Assembly (NCBI RefSeq): GCF_016107305.1
Contig: NZ_RCVR01000011.1
Location: 62,001 to 126,000, forward strand
Reading direction: 5' to 3'
Length of the DNA: 64,000 nucleotides
Source of the DNA: Roseomonas sp. KE2513
GTDB taxonomy: Bacteria > Pseudomonadota > Alphaproteobacteria > Acetobacterales > Acetobacteraceae
The position numbers and the translations under genes were made by a program. Positions 16,628 through 27,394 of the stretch are shown piece by piece. The notes beneath the pieces were generated by a model, which had not been told where the DNA came from, made no database searches, and saw only the letters and a program-made list of their open reading frames with translations. How positions within the stretch are numbered: position 1 is the stretch's first letter; each line of letters begins with the position of its first letter.

Positions 16628-17152
16628 TCAGGCGCGGGGCTGGAACTCGTTCCCACGCATCTGGCGGGCGAGCGCGTCGAGCACGCCATTGGCGAAGCGC
16701 GGCTCCTCGGCGTCGAAGAAGCCGTGGGCGATGTCCATATACTCGTTGATCACGACCTTGGCCGGCGTGTCGTTGGCGCCGCCCCAGAGCTCGGAGGCGG
16801 CCGCCCGGAGAAGGGCGCGCAGCACCGGGTCCAGCCGCTCCAACGTCCAGTTGCCCGAGAGATGGGCGGAGATCGCGGCGTCGATCGTCTCGGAATCCTT
16901 GGCCGCGCCGCGGACGATGCGGCTGAACAGCGGCACGTCCGCCTGCGGCACGCGCCCGTCCTCGAAGCCATCCTCAGAACCGAGAGTGCCGATGCGGTGG
17001 CGCACGAACTGGTCAATGACCGTTTCCGCGCTTTCCCCTCCGGCCTCGGACTGGAAGAGGGCCTGCACGGCGGCCACGCGGGCGCCGGTCCGCGGCCGGC
17101 CCGGGTTGGGGCGCGGGCGGCGCGGGGCGGTGGTCTTCGGGGCCTGGGTCAT
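16628..17152 (-). CDS. nusB: Transcription antitermination factor NusB
   Basis: 174 residues. All-helical RNA-binding protein acting with NusE in rRNA antitermination. Recognised from ARVAAVQALFQSEAGGES at the start, a helix-rich middle (IDAAISAHLSGNWTLERLDPVLRALL) and KVVINEYMDIAHGFFDAEEPRFANGVLD at the end. A basic ~25-residue N-terminal extension precedes the core. Overlaps ribH by 4 bases. Confidence 0.96.
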   Translation of the reverse strand: MTQAPKTTAPRRPRPNPGRPRTGARVAAVQALFQSEAGGESAETVIDQFVRHRIGTLGSEDGFEDGRVPQADVPLFSRIVRGAAKDSETIDAAISAHLSGNWTLERLDPVLRALLRAAASELWGGANDTPAKVVINEYMDIAHGFFDAEEPRFANGVLDALARQMRGNEFQPRA

Positions 17153-17634
17153 TCGGCCACCTCCGTGAACTTTCGGGCGAGGGCGATCTGGCCGATCACG
17201 GCATTCGCTGCCTCCACCCCCTTGTTGTGCCGATCCGGCGAGGAGCGGGCGATGGCCTGCTGGATGCTGTGCACCGTGAGCAGACCGAAGCCGATGGGCG
17301 CCCGGGTAGCGACCGAGATGTCCATCACGCCCCGGCAGGCCTCCCGGCAGATGTGGTCGTAGTGGTCGGTCTCGCCCTTCACCACGCAGCCGAAGACGAG
17401 ATAGCCGTCATGCCCGCCCGCCTGGATCGCCATGGAGAGTGCCGCCGGCAGCTCGAAGGCGCCGGCCACGTCCACCACCTCGGCCTCGGCGCCGATACCC
17501 GCGAGGACCGCCATCGCGCCGTCCACCATGCCGCCGACGACATCAGCGTAGTAGGGCGCCTGGATCACGAGCACGCGCGGCGGCGGCCCCGCCAACTCGG
17601 GAGGGGCGCGGAGCGGGGCGTCGATGGTGCTCAA
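17149..17634 (-). CDS. ribH: 6,7-dimethyl-8-ribityllumazine synthase
   Basis: 161 residues. Joins 3,4-dihydroxybutanone 4-phosphate and the ribitylamino-pyrimidine in the penultimate step of riboflavin synthesis. Motifs: DVAGAFELPAALSMAI, FGCVVKGETDHYDHIC with the catalytic His, and PIGFGLLTVHSIQQAI. Overlaps both neighbours by 4 bases, so translation is coupled to ribBX and nusB. Confidence 0.96.
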   Translation of the reverse strand: MSTIDAPLRAPPELAGPPPRVLVIQAPYYADVVGGMVDGAMAVLAGIGAEAEVVDVAGAFELPAALSMAIQAGGHDGYLVFGCVVKGETDHYDHICREACRGVMDISVATRAPIGFGLLTVHSIQQAIARSSPDRHNKGVEAANAVIGQIALARKFTEVAE

Positions 17635-18746
17635 GGGGCGTCTCCGATCGGGCGGGTGTCGTGCAGGGTGATGCCGTAGCCCTCGAGGCCGACAATGGGA
17701 CGGGGGTGGTTAGAGAGAAGGATCATTTCGCGTACCCCGAGGTCGGCGAGGATCTGCGCGCCGATGCCGTAGTCGCGCAGCTCCGGTGAGACCTTCTCCC
17801 GCCCCGCGCGCACGCGCTCCGAAAGCGCGGTGGGCTTCACGTCCCGGATGAGGACGACGACGCCCCTGCCCTCGCGCGCGATCTCGTCCATCGCGTGGTG
17901 CAGGTCCTTGGGGCCGTGCCGGCCGGTGATGTCGGAGAGAAGGTTCACGGCGTGCATGCGCACCGGCACCGGGCCAGGGCGGGAGATGTCACCCTTCACC
18001 AGGGCGACGTGCTCCCCGTACTCGAGGTTGTTGGCATAGATCACGATCCGCCAGGGCCCGCCCGGCGCATCCTCCAGCGTGCCCTCCTCCACGCGCCGGA
18101 TCAGGCGCTCGGTCCGACGGCGATGGGCGATCAGGTCGGCGATGGTGCCGAGCTTGAGCCCGTGGTGCTGGGCGAAGGCGACGAGGTCCGGCATCCGGGC
18201 CATCGTGCCGTCGTCGTTCATGATCTCGCAGATCACGCCCGCGGGGTTCAGGCCGGCCAGGCGCGCGAAATCCACCGCGGCTTCGGTATGGCCGGCGCGG
18301 ACCAGCACGCCCCCCTCCCGCGCGACGAGCGGAAAGACGTGGCCGGGGGTGACGATGTGCTCGCGGTTCAGTTCGGGGTTGATCGCCACCGCCACCGTGC
18401 GCGCCCGGTCGGCCGCCGAGATGCCCGTGGTGACGCCGTCCCGCGCCTCGATGGAGACGGTGAAGTTCGTCTGGTGCCGCGTGCCGTTGCTCTGCGCCAT
18501 CAGCGGCAGGCCGAGCTGCTCCACCCGGTTGCGGGTCATGGCCAGGCAGATCAGGCCACGGGCGAAACGGGCCATGAAATTGATCGCGTCCGGCGTCGCG
18601 AACTGCGCGGGGATCACCAGGTCGCCCTCGTTCTCCCGGTCCTCGTCGTCCACCAGGACGAACATGCGGCCGCGCCGTGCCTCCTCCAGCAGCTCATCGG
18701 TCGGGGAGATGAAGTCGGCGAAGGTGGTGGTGGTCCGGACGGTCAT
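17631..18746 (-). CDS. ribBX: DHBP synthase with degenerate GTP cyclohydrolase II domain (RibBX type)
   Basis: 371 residues. N-terminal RibB domain (about 1-210) is intact: DEDRENEGDLVIPAQFAT, the TNFTVSIEARDGVTTGISAADRA segment split here, and GHVFPL...GHTEAAVD. It makes dihydroxybutanone phosphate from ribulose 5-phosphate. The C-terminal part looks like RibA (HVALVKGDISRPGPVPVRMH, LREYGIG-like end), but the three Zn-binding Cys of GTP cyclohydrolase II are absent: the segment after VRMH reads AVNLLSDITGRHG with no Cys. This is the RibBX variant described in Proteobacteria, which lacks cyclohydrolase activity, so a true RibA should lie elsewhere. Confidence 0.9.
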   Translation of the reverse strand: MTVRTTTTFADFISPTDELLEEARRGRMFVLVDDEDRENEGDLVIPAQFATPDAINFMARFARGLICLAMTRNRVEQLGLPLMAQSNGTRHQTNFTVSIEARDGVTTGISAADRARTVAVAINPELNREHIVTPGHVFPLVAREGGVLVRAGHTEAAVDFARLAGLNPAGVICEIMNDDGTMARMPDLVAFAQHHGLKLGTIADLIAHRRRTERLIRRVEEGTLEDAPGGPWRIVIYANNLEYGEHVALVKGDISRPGPVPVRMHAVNLLSDITGRHGPKDLHHAMDEIAREGRGVVVLIRDVKPTALSERVRAGREKVSPELRDYGIGAQILADLGVREMILLSNHPRPIVGLEGYGITLHDTRPIGDAP

Positions 18747-19366
18747 GCGGCCGCGCCCCCGATCTGAGCATCAAACTGCCTGAGCCGGGCGACGTAGCGC
18801 GCCAGCATGTCGATCTCGATGTTCACCCGCCCGCCCGGACGCAGCGCGCCCAGCGCCGTGACCTCTGTGGTGTGGGGGATGAGGTTCACCCCGAAGGTGT
18901 CGCCCTCGGCCGCGTTCACGGTCAGCGACACGCCATCCACGGTAATGCTGCCCTTCTCCGCCACGAAGCGAGCGAGGCCGGGTGGCAGGCGGAAGAGCCA
19001 GCGGTGCGATCCGTTCTCCGGCGTGACCGAGAGGATCTCGGCGACGCCATCCACATGGCCGGAGACGACGTGCCCGCCCATCTCGTCGCCCATGCGTAGG
19101 GAACGCTCGAGGTTGATCCGCGTCCCCTCCGCCCAGGCGCCGAGCGTGGTGCGGGAAAGGCTCTCGGCGGAGATCTCCACCTCGAAAAGGTCCTCGGCGA
19201 GGGTCACGACCGTCAGGCAGCAGCCGGAGCAGCAGATGGAGGCGCCGATAGCCACGCCCTCCAGCCAGCCGGGCGGCGTGGCGATGGCGACGCGCATGTC
19301 CTGGCCCGCCCCGATGGGGGTCAGGCGTCGGATCGTGCCGATGGCGGTGACGATGCCGGTGAACAC
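18743..19366 (-). CDS. ribE: Riboflavin synthase, alpha chain
   Basis: 207 residues. Dismutates two lumazines to riboflavin. The duplicated barrel starts MFTGIVTAIGTI; the first repeat shows CCLTVVTL and the second VDGVSLTVN, with GGHVVSGHVDGVAEI in between. The first-repeat loop reads ICCSGCCLTV, Cys-rich compared with enterobacterial enzymes. It overlaps ribBX by 4 bases; 112 bases separate it from ribD upstream. Confidence 0.95.
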   Translation of the reverse strand: MFTGIVTAIGTIRRLTPIGAGQDMRVAIATPPGWLEGVAIGASICCSGCCLTVVTLAEDLFEVEISAESLSRTTLGAWAEGTRINLERSLRMGDEMGGHVVSGHVDGVAEILSVTPENGSHRWLFRLPPGLARFVAEKGSITVDGVSLTVNAAEGDTFGVNLIPHTTEVTALGALRPGGRVNIEIDMLARYVARLRQFDAQIGGAAA

Positions 19367-19478
19367 GGGAGCGGTTCCGTTCTATCGGAAGGGGGCCTGG
19401 GGCCCGCCGGGGAAGGCTGTGGTCGGGACCAGGGGATGGCGCGGGGGGCGCCCGATGACAAGGGGCAAGGGGCGCGGG

Positions 19479-20588
19479 TCAGTCCGGCGCAAGCTTCGCT
19501 GGAATTACATCGGCCTCAACCAGCCAGCAGTCGCCGGCGGGTCGGCGGGCGGTCACGGACAGGCGCGGCATCTGTGCGAGGCGTTCCACCCCAAGGGCTT
19601 CCAGGCCCGACCGGCCATCGCCGCCCATCAGCGCGGGCGCGGTGAACCAGGCCAGACGGTCCACCAGCCCGGCCCGCAGCAGGGAGGCGCCGAGCCGCGC
19701 GCCGCCCTCCACCATGAGCCGGGTGATGCCCTTGGCCGCCAGGGCGCGCAGCAGGGCGGCCGGGTCCAGCCCGCCGCCGGGCGCGGGGGGCACGTCGATC
19801 AGCTCGGCGCCCCGCTGTTCTAGCGCGGCCATGGCGGCGCGGTCGCCACCGGGCGCGGTCGCGATCCAGGCGGGGGCCTCGCTGTTGAACAGCCGGGCGG
19901 CGAGCGGGGTGCGCAGGCGCGCATCGGCCACCACGCGCACCGTGGGAAGGGCGGCGTAACCCGGCAGGCGGCAGGTCAGCTCAGGGTCGTCCGCGAGGAG
20001 GGTGCCGCTGCCGGCCATGACGGCGTCGTGCGCGCCGCGCAGGGCATGGGCAAGTCGCCGCGCCTCGGGGCCGGTGATCCACTGACTCTCGCCCGTGCGG
20101 GTCGCGATGCGGCCGTCCAACGTGGTGGCGAGCTTGAGCGTCACCATCGGCAGCCCCTGGGAGAGGCGCTTGACGAAGCCCGCGTTCACGCGCCGGGCCT
20201 CTTCCTCCAGTAGCCCGACCGCGACCTCGATGCCGGCGTCCCGCAGCCGCTGCAGCCCCTCCCCGTCCACCCGCGGGTCAGGATCGCGCAGCGCCACCAC
20301 CACGCGGGCGATGCCGGAGGCGATCAGCGCGTCGGTGCAGGGTGGCGTGCGGCCCCAGTGGCAGCAGGGCTCGAGGGTAACATAGGCCGTGGCTCCCCGC
20401 GTGTGCCCGGCGGCGGCGCGGATCGCCTCGGTTTCGGCATGGGGGCGGCCGCCCGGCCGGGTATGGCCACGCCCCACGACCCGCCCATCCCGGACGATGA
20501 CGCAGCCGACGGAGGGATTGGGCCAGGTGCTCCCCAGGCCTCTCGCCGCCAGCGCGAGGGCCGCCCGCATATGCTGCTCATCAGACAC
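19479..20588 (-). CDS. ribD: Bifunctional diaminohydroxyphosphoribosylaminopyrimidine deaminase / reductase
   Basis: 369 residues. Second and third steps of riboflavin synthesis. Deaminase domain (1-145): zinc ligands in HAETEAI and LEPCCHWGRTPPCTDAL. Reductase domain (about 150-369): TLKLATTLDGRIATRTGESQ, split by the usual SQWITGPEARRLAHALR, and LMVEGGARLGASLLRAGLVD. Starts 21 bases after nrdR. Confidence 0.96.
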   Translation of the reverse strand: MSDEQHMRAALALAARGLGSTWPNPSVGCVIVRDGRVVGRGHTRPGGRPHAETEAIRAAAGHTRGATAYVTLEPCCHWGRTPPCTDALIASGIARVVVALRDPDPRVDGEGLQRLRDAGIEVAVGLLEEEARRVNAGFVKRLSQGLPMVTLKLATTLDGRIATRTGESQWITGPEARRLAHALRGAHDAVMAGSGTLLADDPELTCRLPGYAALPTVRVVADARLRTPLAARLFNSEAPAWIATAPGGDRAAMAALEQRGAELIDVPPAPGGGLDPAALLRALAAKGITRLMVEGGARLGASLLRAGLVDRLAWFTAPALMGGDGRSGLEALGVERLAQMPRLSVTARRPAGDCWLVEADVIPAKLAPD

Positions 20589-20609
20589 GAGCCGGATGTG
20601 CGCGCGGGA

Positions 20610-21062
20610 TCAGGAGTTGTCCAGGGAGCCAAGGAAGGCGTGGAAGTCCTTCGCGTCCCGGAAGTTCTCGTAGACGCTGGCAAAACGCACGTAGGCGACG
20701 GGATCGAGCTCCCGCAGGACCTCCATCACGCGCTGGCCGATGGCCTTGGAGGTCAGCTCCTCCGCCCCCTCCGACTCCAGGCGGCGCTGGATGCCGGTGA
20801 CGATCCTCTCCACCTGGTCCTCGTTCACGGGCCGCTTGCGGAGGGCGACGCGGATGGAGCGGGCAAGCTTCTCCCGGTCGAAGGCCACTCGGCGGCCATC
20901 GCTTTTCAGCACCGTCAGCTCCCGCAGCTGCACCCGCTCGAAGGTGGTGAAGCGGGCGCCGCAGGCGTTGCAGGAGCGGCGGCGGCGGATGCTCGCGCCG
21001 TCCTCGGCCGGACGGCTGTCCTTCACCTGCGTGTCCTCGGACTGGCAGAAAGGGCAGCGCAT
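20610..21062 (-). CDS. nrdR: Transcriptional repressor NrdR
   Basis: 150 residues. Zn-ribbon (MRCPFCQ...[12 protein letters not shown]) plus ATP-cone domain ([20 protein letters not shown]). Represses ribonucleotide reductase genes according to bound ATP/dATP. The glyA-nrdR-ribD order is conserved in alphaproteobacteria; glyA ends 13 bases upstream. Confidence 0.97.
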   Translation of the reverse strand: MRCPFCQSEDTQVKDSRPAEDGASIRRRRSCNACGARFTTFERVQLRELTVLKSDGRRVAFDREKLARSIRVALRKRPVNEDQVERIVTGIQRRLESEGAEELTSKAIGQRVMEVLRELDPVAYVRFASVYENFRDAKDFHAFLGSLDNS

Positions 21063-21075
21063 CCGGCGGGCGGCC

Positions 21076-22376
21076 TCAGCCGCGGTAGATCGGGAAGCGG
21101 GCGCAGAGGGCGTGGACCGCCTCCCCGGCCGCCGCTTCGGCCGCCGCGTTCCCCTCGGGCGAGTTGGCGCGGGAAAGGCCGTCCAGCACGTTGCCGATCA
21201 ACCGCCCCACCTCCCGGAACTCCGCCTCGCCGAAGCCGCGGGAGGTGGCGGCGGGGGAGCCCAGCCGCACGCCCGAGGTGACGAAGGGCTTCGCAGGGTC
21301 GAAGGGGATGGCGTTCTTGTTCACCGTCAGGTGGGCGCGGCCCAGCGCGGCCTCGGCAGCCTTGCCCGTCAGGTTCTTCGGGCGAAGATCGACCAGCACG
21401 AGGTGGTTGTCCGTGCCGCCGGTGACGAGGCCAAAGCCCCCCTCGCGCAGCGTGTCCGCCAGCGCGCGGGCATTGTCCACGACAGCGCGGGCATAGGCGC
21501 GGAACTCGGGGCGCAGCGCCTCGGCCAGCGCCACCGCCTTGGCGGCGATGACGTGCATCAGCGGCCCGCCCTGGGTGCCCGGGAAGACGGCCGAATTCAA
21601 CTTCTTGGCCAGCGCCTCGTCATCCGAGAGGATGAGGCCGCCGCGGGGGCCGCGGAGCGTCTTGTGGGTGGTGGTGGTCACCACATGCGCGTGGGGGAAG
21701 GGCGAGGGGTGCGCGCCACCGGCCACGAGGCCCGCGAAATGGGCCATGTCCACCATGAAGATGGCGCCCACCTCGTCCGCGATCTCGCGGAACTTCGCGA
21801 AGTCCCAGGTGCGGGCATAGGCGGAGCCGCCGGCCAAGATCAGCTTGGGGCGGCTCTCCCGCGCGATGCGGGCGACCTCCTCCATGTCGATCATCTGGTC
21901 CTCCTGCCGCACCGTATAGGGCGCGACCTTGAACCACTTGCCGGAGAGATTGACCGGCGAGCCGTGCGAGAGGTGCCCGCCGGCTGCCAGGTCCAGGCCC
22001 ATGAAGGTATCGCCGGGCTGGAGCAGAGCGAAGAACACCGCCGCGTTGGCCGAGGCGCCCGAATGGGGCTGCACATTGGCGTAGCCGCAGCCGAAAAGCT
22101 TCTTCGCCCGTTCGATCGCGAGCGTCTCTGCCACGTCCACGACCTCACAGCCGCCGTAGTAGCGCTTCCCGGGAAGGCCTTCCGCGTACTTGTTCGTCAA
22201 CACCGAGCCCTGGGCCTCCAGCACGGCGCGGGAGACGATGTTCTCGGAGGCGATCAGCTCGATCCCGTCCTGCTGGCGCACCAGCTCGCGCGCAAGGACG
22301 TCGGCGATCTCGGGATCGATCTCCGAGAGGGGAGCGTTGAAGAAGCGGTCGGTGCTGGCGGCGGGCGAGAGGTCGT

Positions 22377-22380
<4 letters not shown>
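21076..22380 (-). CDS. glyA: Serine hydroxymethyltransferase
   Basis: 434 residues. PLP enzyme interconverting serine and glycine with tetrahydrofolate, main source of one-carbon units. Signatures: [37 protein letters not shown], and the PLP-binding Lys in [16 protein letters not shown]. Overlaps rpiB by 4 bases. Confidence 0.98.
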
Positions 22381-23966
<1,586 letters not shown>

Positions 23967-23988
23967 AAGGTTCCCGGGCCGGAGTCAT

Positions 23989-24009
23989 GGAGAGGGCCCT
24001 GCCCTCTCC
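23989..24009. terminator. Hairpin downstream of hemB
   Basis: GGAGAGGG and CCCTCTCC form a perfect 8-bp stem with loop CCCTG, 22 bases after the hemB stop. No T-run follows. A second, larger palindrome lies at 24090-24122. Confidence 0.45.
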
Positions 24010-24089
24010 AGACCTCTCCCGCCAGGGGCCCCGAGGCGCACCGGCCGCTCAGAACTTCCAACTTGAAAACGAAGATGATGGAGAGAGGT

Positions 24090-24122
24090 CCGGGGAGAGG
24101 AAGAATTCCTTCTTCTCCCCGG
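24090..24122. terminator. Near-perfect 33-base palindrome between convergent genes
   Basis: CCGGGGAGA ... TCTCCCCGG flank a core GGAAGAATTCCTTCT that is itself nearly self-complementary. It lies 19 bases beyond the end of the minus-strand hydrolase and may terminate that transcript; on the minus strand TTTTCAAG occurs a little downstream. Confidence 0.45.
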
Positions 24123-24141
24123 AGTCACGGGGGCCGCCCGG

Positions 24142-25260
24142 TCACACCCCTCGCCGACGCCGCGCCGGCGTCGCGGCCGGGGGCGCCGCCGCGAAGGCTG
24201 CGGTCAGTTGCTCGCCCACCTGCCGCTGGGCCTGGCGGGCCTTCGTCACCACAGCGTCGGTGCCGAAGAACTCGTGGGTCACGCCGGGGTAGAGGGTCCG
24301 GGTGACCTGCCCGCCGGAGGCGCGGATCTTCTCCTCCAGCCGTGCGCCGTCGGTCGCCAGGGGGTCGATCTCGGCGTTCACGATGAAGACCGGCGGCAGA
24401 CCGCGCAGATCGGCGCGGCCAACGAGGTCGAGGCGCGGGTCCTGCAGGTTCTGCGGTCCGGTTGTGTAGTTGGACACAAACCACTGGATGCCCGCCTTGT
24501 TCAGCGGCTTGGCGTTGGCGAACTCACGGTAGGAGGGCGTCTCGAGGTCCACGCCGCCCACGGGATAGATGGCGACCACGGCTCGGGGCGAGCCCATCCG
24601 GCGGTCGCGGGCAAAGATGGCGGTGTTGATCGCGAGGTTGCCGCCCGCGCTCTCGCCGACGATGGCGATGCGGTTCGGATCGCCGCCGATCGCGCCGGCA
24701 TTCGTCACCACCCAGGCATAGGCGAGGTTGGCGTCGTCATGCGCGGTGGGGAAGCGGAACTCGGGCCCCTGGCGGTAGTGCACGGAGACGACGATCGCCT
24801 GGGCATCGGCGCAGAGCGCGCGGGCCGAGGCGTCGTAGGTATCGATCCCCGCGATCACCCATCCCCCGCCATGGAAATAGAGGATCACCGGCAGCGGGCC
24901 GGCGCTGGCGGAGATGGGGCGATAGATGCGCGCCTGCAGCGCGTTCGGCACCGTCGTCAGCGTGGTGTCGTTGTAGCTGTTGATGGGACGCTGCGTATTG
25001 GTGATCTGCTTCTCGAGCGCGCGGGTGCGGACGGCATCGGCCATGCTCGGCTGGCGGCGGGCCTCGGCGGAGGTCAGGCCCTCGATCGGCATCGGGTTGA
25101 GGCGGGCGTAGCTCTCGAGTAGCGCCAGCATCTCCGGGTCAGCGCGGCCGGAGGGATCGGCGGTCATCGCCATCTGGCGGGCAGCAGGGGCGCAGGCGGC
25201 GGCAAGGCCGGCCAGACCGAGGGGCAGCATCATCGCCCCGCGGCGGGACAGGTTCGTCAT
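24142..25260 (-). CDS. Alpha/beta hydrolase, hormone-sensitive-lipase-like, exported
   Basis: 372 residues. N-terminal Tat-like signal (MTNLSRRGAMMLPLG, then LAAACAPAA, possibly a weak lipobox). HSL-family features: oxyanion YFHGGGWVIAG, nucleophile elbow GESAGGN, acid in AEIDPLATDG, and His in GVTHEFFG. Expected to hydrolyse short-chain esters or amides in the periplasm. ATG at 25260 gives the signal peptide; the frame is open upstream but lacks meaning. Last gene of the mcd / CoA-transferase unit; 43 bases after the previous hydrolase. Confidence 0.88.
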   Translation of the reverse strand: MTNLSRRGAMMLPLGLAGLAAACAPAARQMAMTADPSGRADPEMLALLESYARLNPMPIEGLTSAEARRQPSMADAVRTRALEKQITNTQRPINSYNDTTLTTVPNALQARIYRPISASAGPLPVILYFHGGGWVIAGIDTYDASARALCADAQAIVVSVHYRQGPEFRFPTAHDDANLAYAWVVTNAGAIGGDPNRIAIVGESAGGNLAINTAIFARDRRMGSPRAVVAIYPVGGVDLETPSYREFANAKPLNKAGIQWFVSNYTTGPQNLQDPRLDLVGRADLRGLPPVFIVNAEIDPLATDGARLEEKIRASGGQVTRTLYPGVTHEFFGTDAVVTKARQAQRQVGEQLTAAFAAAPPAATPARRRRGV

Positions 25261-25303
25261 CGGGTTCTCCAGCAGCCCCTGTTGGGCACTGCCGGCGTGA
25301 ACG

Positions 25304-26197
25304 TCAGCCTTCCGACCCGGTTGCTTGCCCGGAATGGGAGAGGAACTCGGCGATAACCGCCGTTTGGGCATGCTCCATGAGCGCCGGCGCGTGGCCGCAG
25401 CCCGCGACATTGACCAGCAGGGTCTTCGGGCGGGTGGCCATCCGGGCAGCCGTCGCCTCGTCCAGCAGGTCGCTCTCGGCCCCGCGCAGGACAAGGACGG
25501 GCGGGGTCAGCGCATCCCAGACCGGCCAGAGATCGACATCCGCGATCGGGGCGTTCCGCATCGGCGCGGCGATCGCGGGGTCGTAGTGCAGCACGACGCG
25601 CCCGGCCGGGGTGCGGCGCGCGCTCGTCTCCGCAAGGTGCCGCCAGGCAGCGTCGGACAGCCCACCGAAGGGGGCGTGGATAAGGCGGAGATGGGTCTCG
25701 ACCTCCTCGATGCTGGCGAAGTCGTGGCTGAGGGCGAGGTAGTCCGCGATGCGCTGCAGGGCCCCGGCGGGGATGAAGGGCCCGATGTCGTTCAGCACCA
25801 TCCGCCGCGGCGTCGTGCCCGGCAGAGCCGCCAGCGCCATGCCGATCAGCCCGCCCATCGAGGTGCCGACCCAATCATAGGGCCGGCCGAGCGCGTCCAG
25901 GAACTGCTGGAAGGCGGCGGCATAGGTCGGCACGGCGTAGAGCGAGCCGTCGGGCAGCCAGTCGCTGAAGCCGCGGCCGAAGACGTCGGGGCAGATGACG
26001 CGGCGGCCGCGCTCCGCGAGGCGCGTGGCCAGCACATCGAAGTCGCGCCCCGTACGGGTCAGGCCGTGGACGCAAACCACCGGCTCGCCCTCCACAGGGC
26101 CCCATTCGACCCAGCGGAGCGTCGGCTCCAGCGGTCCGAGGCGCGCGCGGAAGGCGCCGACCCGCGGCGTCATACGGCGGTTCTCAGGCAGCGCCAT
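25304..26197 (-). CDS. Alpha/beta hydrolase, cytosolic
   Basis: 297 residues with the chosen ATG (MALPENRRMTPR); an ATG ten codons upstream and another eight codons downstream are possible. Classical fold: VVCVHGLTRTGRDFD, nucleophile in GTSMGGLIG, acid in RGAESDLLDEATA, His in GCGHAPALM. No signal peptide. It overlaps the end of the CoA-transferase gene by 14 bases, so it belongs to that unit; a thioesterase or ester hydrolase role is possible but not shown. Confidence 0.87.
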   Translation of the reverse strand: MALPENRRMTPRVGAFRARLGPLEPTLRWVEWGPVEGEPVVCVHGLTRTGRDFDVLATRLAERGRRVICPDVFGRGFSDWLPDGSLYAVPTYAAAFQQFLDALGRPYDWVGTSMGGLIGMALAALPGTTPRRMVLNDIGPFIPAGALQRIADYLALSHDFASIEEVETHLRLIHAPFGGLSDAAWRHLAETSARRTPAGRVVLHYDPAIAAPMRNAPIADVDLWPVWDALTPPVLVLRGAESDLLDEATAARMATRPKTLLVNVAGCGHAPALMEHAQTAVIAEFLSHSGQATGSEG

Positions 26198-27392
26198 CGG
26201 ACCGGAGCTTCGCGATCGCCTCGGCATCCAGCCCGAGCCCGGCCAGGATCTCCTCCGTGTGCTGGCCGAGCACCGGGGCGGCGCTGCGGTAGCTCGGCGG
26301 TGTGGCCGAGAGGCGGACGGGGTTGGCGATGACCTGCACCCGCTCCCCGCTCGCGTGGTCCATCTCCACTACCACCCCGCGCGCCTGGACATGGGGGTCC
26401 TCGAAGACATCCTTGAGGGTATTGATCGGACCGCAGCCGATCTTCGCCTCCTCCAGCGCCGCCACCCACTCCTTCGTAGTGCGGGAGCGCATGACGGGGG
26501 TCAGCGTATCGGTCACAAGTTGCCGGTTCCCGACGCGCGCCGCGTTGGTCGCGAAGCGCGGATCAGCAAGCAGCGCCTCCTGGCCGACGAGCTTGCAGAA
26601 GCGCTCGAAGGTCGGGTCGTTGCCGACCGAGAGGACGATGTAGCCGTCGCTGCTCGGGAAGACTTGGTAAGGCACGATATTGGGATGCTGGTTGCCCAGC
26701 CGCGGCGGGTTCTCGCCTGTGGCGAGATAGTTCATGCCCTGGTTGGCGAGCCAGGCGACATGGGTGTCGAGCATGCCGATATCGATCCGCTGCCCCTGGC
26801 CGGTGCTGTTGCGGTGGTTCACCGCCGCCAGCACGCCGATGCAGCCGTAAAGGCCGGCGAAGAGATCGGCGACGGGGATGCCGACCTTCTGCGGCTCGCC
26901 CTCGATATCCCCAGTCAGGGACATGACGCCGCCCATGGCCTGGATCAGCGCGTCGTAGCCTGGGCGCGGCGCGTAGGGACCGGTCTGCCCGAAGCCCGTG
27001 ATGGAGCAGTAGATAAGGCGCGGGTAGCGGCCCTTCAGGTCATCCCAGCCGAGGCCGTACTTGGCGAGCGCGCCGACCTTGAAGTTCTCCACGAGGATGT
27101 CGCACTCGGCGAGCAGCCGGTGGACGATCTCCTGCCCCTCGGGCTTCGCGATATCGAGGGTGACCGACTTCTTGTTGCGGTTCACGCCGACAAAATAGGC
27201 GCTCTCCTTCGTGCGGGGCACGTAGGGGGGGGCGAAGCCGCGGGTGTCGTCGCCGGCGCCGGGGCGCTCGATCTTGATCACCTCTGCGCCGAGGTCACCC
27301 AGCATCTGCGTGCAGGTCGGGCCCGCGAGGACGCGGGTGAGGTCGAGCACCTTCAGCCCGGCCAGGGCGCCGGGCGCGAAGTTCGGCACCAT
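26184..27392 (-). CDS. CaiB/BaiF family (class III) CoA-transferase
   Basis: 402 residues. Transfers CoA between carboxylic acids through an aspartyl intermediate. Starts GALAGLKVLDLTRVLAGP, includes ITGFGQTGPYAPRPGYDALI with the catalytic Asp in GYD, and DLFAGLYGCIGVLAAV; C-terminal part ends HTEEILAGLGLD. The overall pattern resembles the succinyl-CoA:dicarboxylate CoA-transferases (SUGCT type). It starts 2 bases after malonyl-CoA decarboxylase ends. From that context I infer malonate (or another short dicarboxylate) as CoA acceptor. Confidence 0.9.
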   Translation of the reverse strand: MVPNFAPGALAGLKVLDLTRVLAGPTCTQMLGDLGAEVIKIERPGAGDDTRGFAPPYVPRTKESAYFVGVNRNKKSVTLDIAKPEGQEIVHRLLAECDILVENFKVGALAKYGLGWDDLKGRYPRLIYCSITGFGQTGPYAPRPGYDALIQAMGGVMSLTGDIEGEPQKVGIPVADLFAGLYGCIGVLAAVNHRNSTGQGQRIDIGMLDTHVAWLANQGMNYLATGENPPRLGNQHPNIVPYQVFPSSDGYIVLSVGNDPTFERFCKLVGQEALLADPRFATNAARVGNRQLVTDTLTPVMRSRTTKEWVAALEEAKIGCGPINTLKDVFEDPHVQARGVVVEMDHASGERVQVIANPVRLSATPPSYRSAAPVLGQHTEEILAGLGLDAEAIAKLRSDGAA

Positions 27393-27394
27393 GC

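Noticed and set aside
19367-19478. Possible FMN riboswitch in the gap between ribD and ribE
   Set aside because: I could not find the conserved RFN segments (such as AGGGT...GATTC blocks) in this gap or ahead of rpiB.
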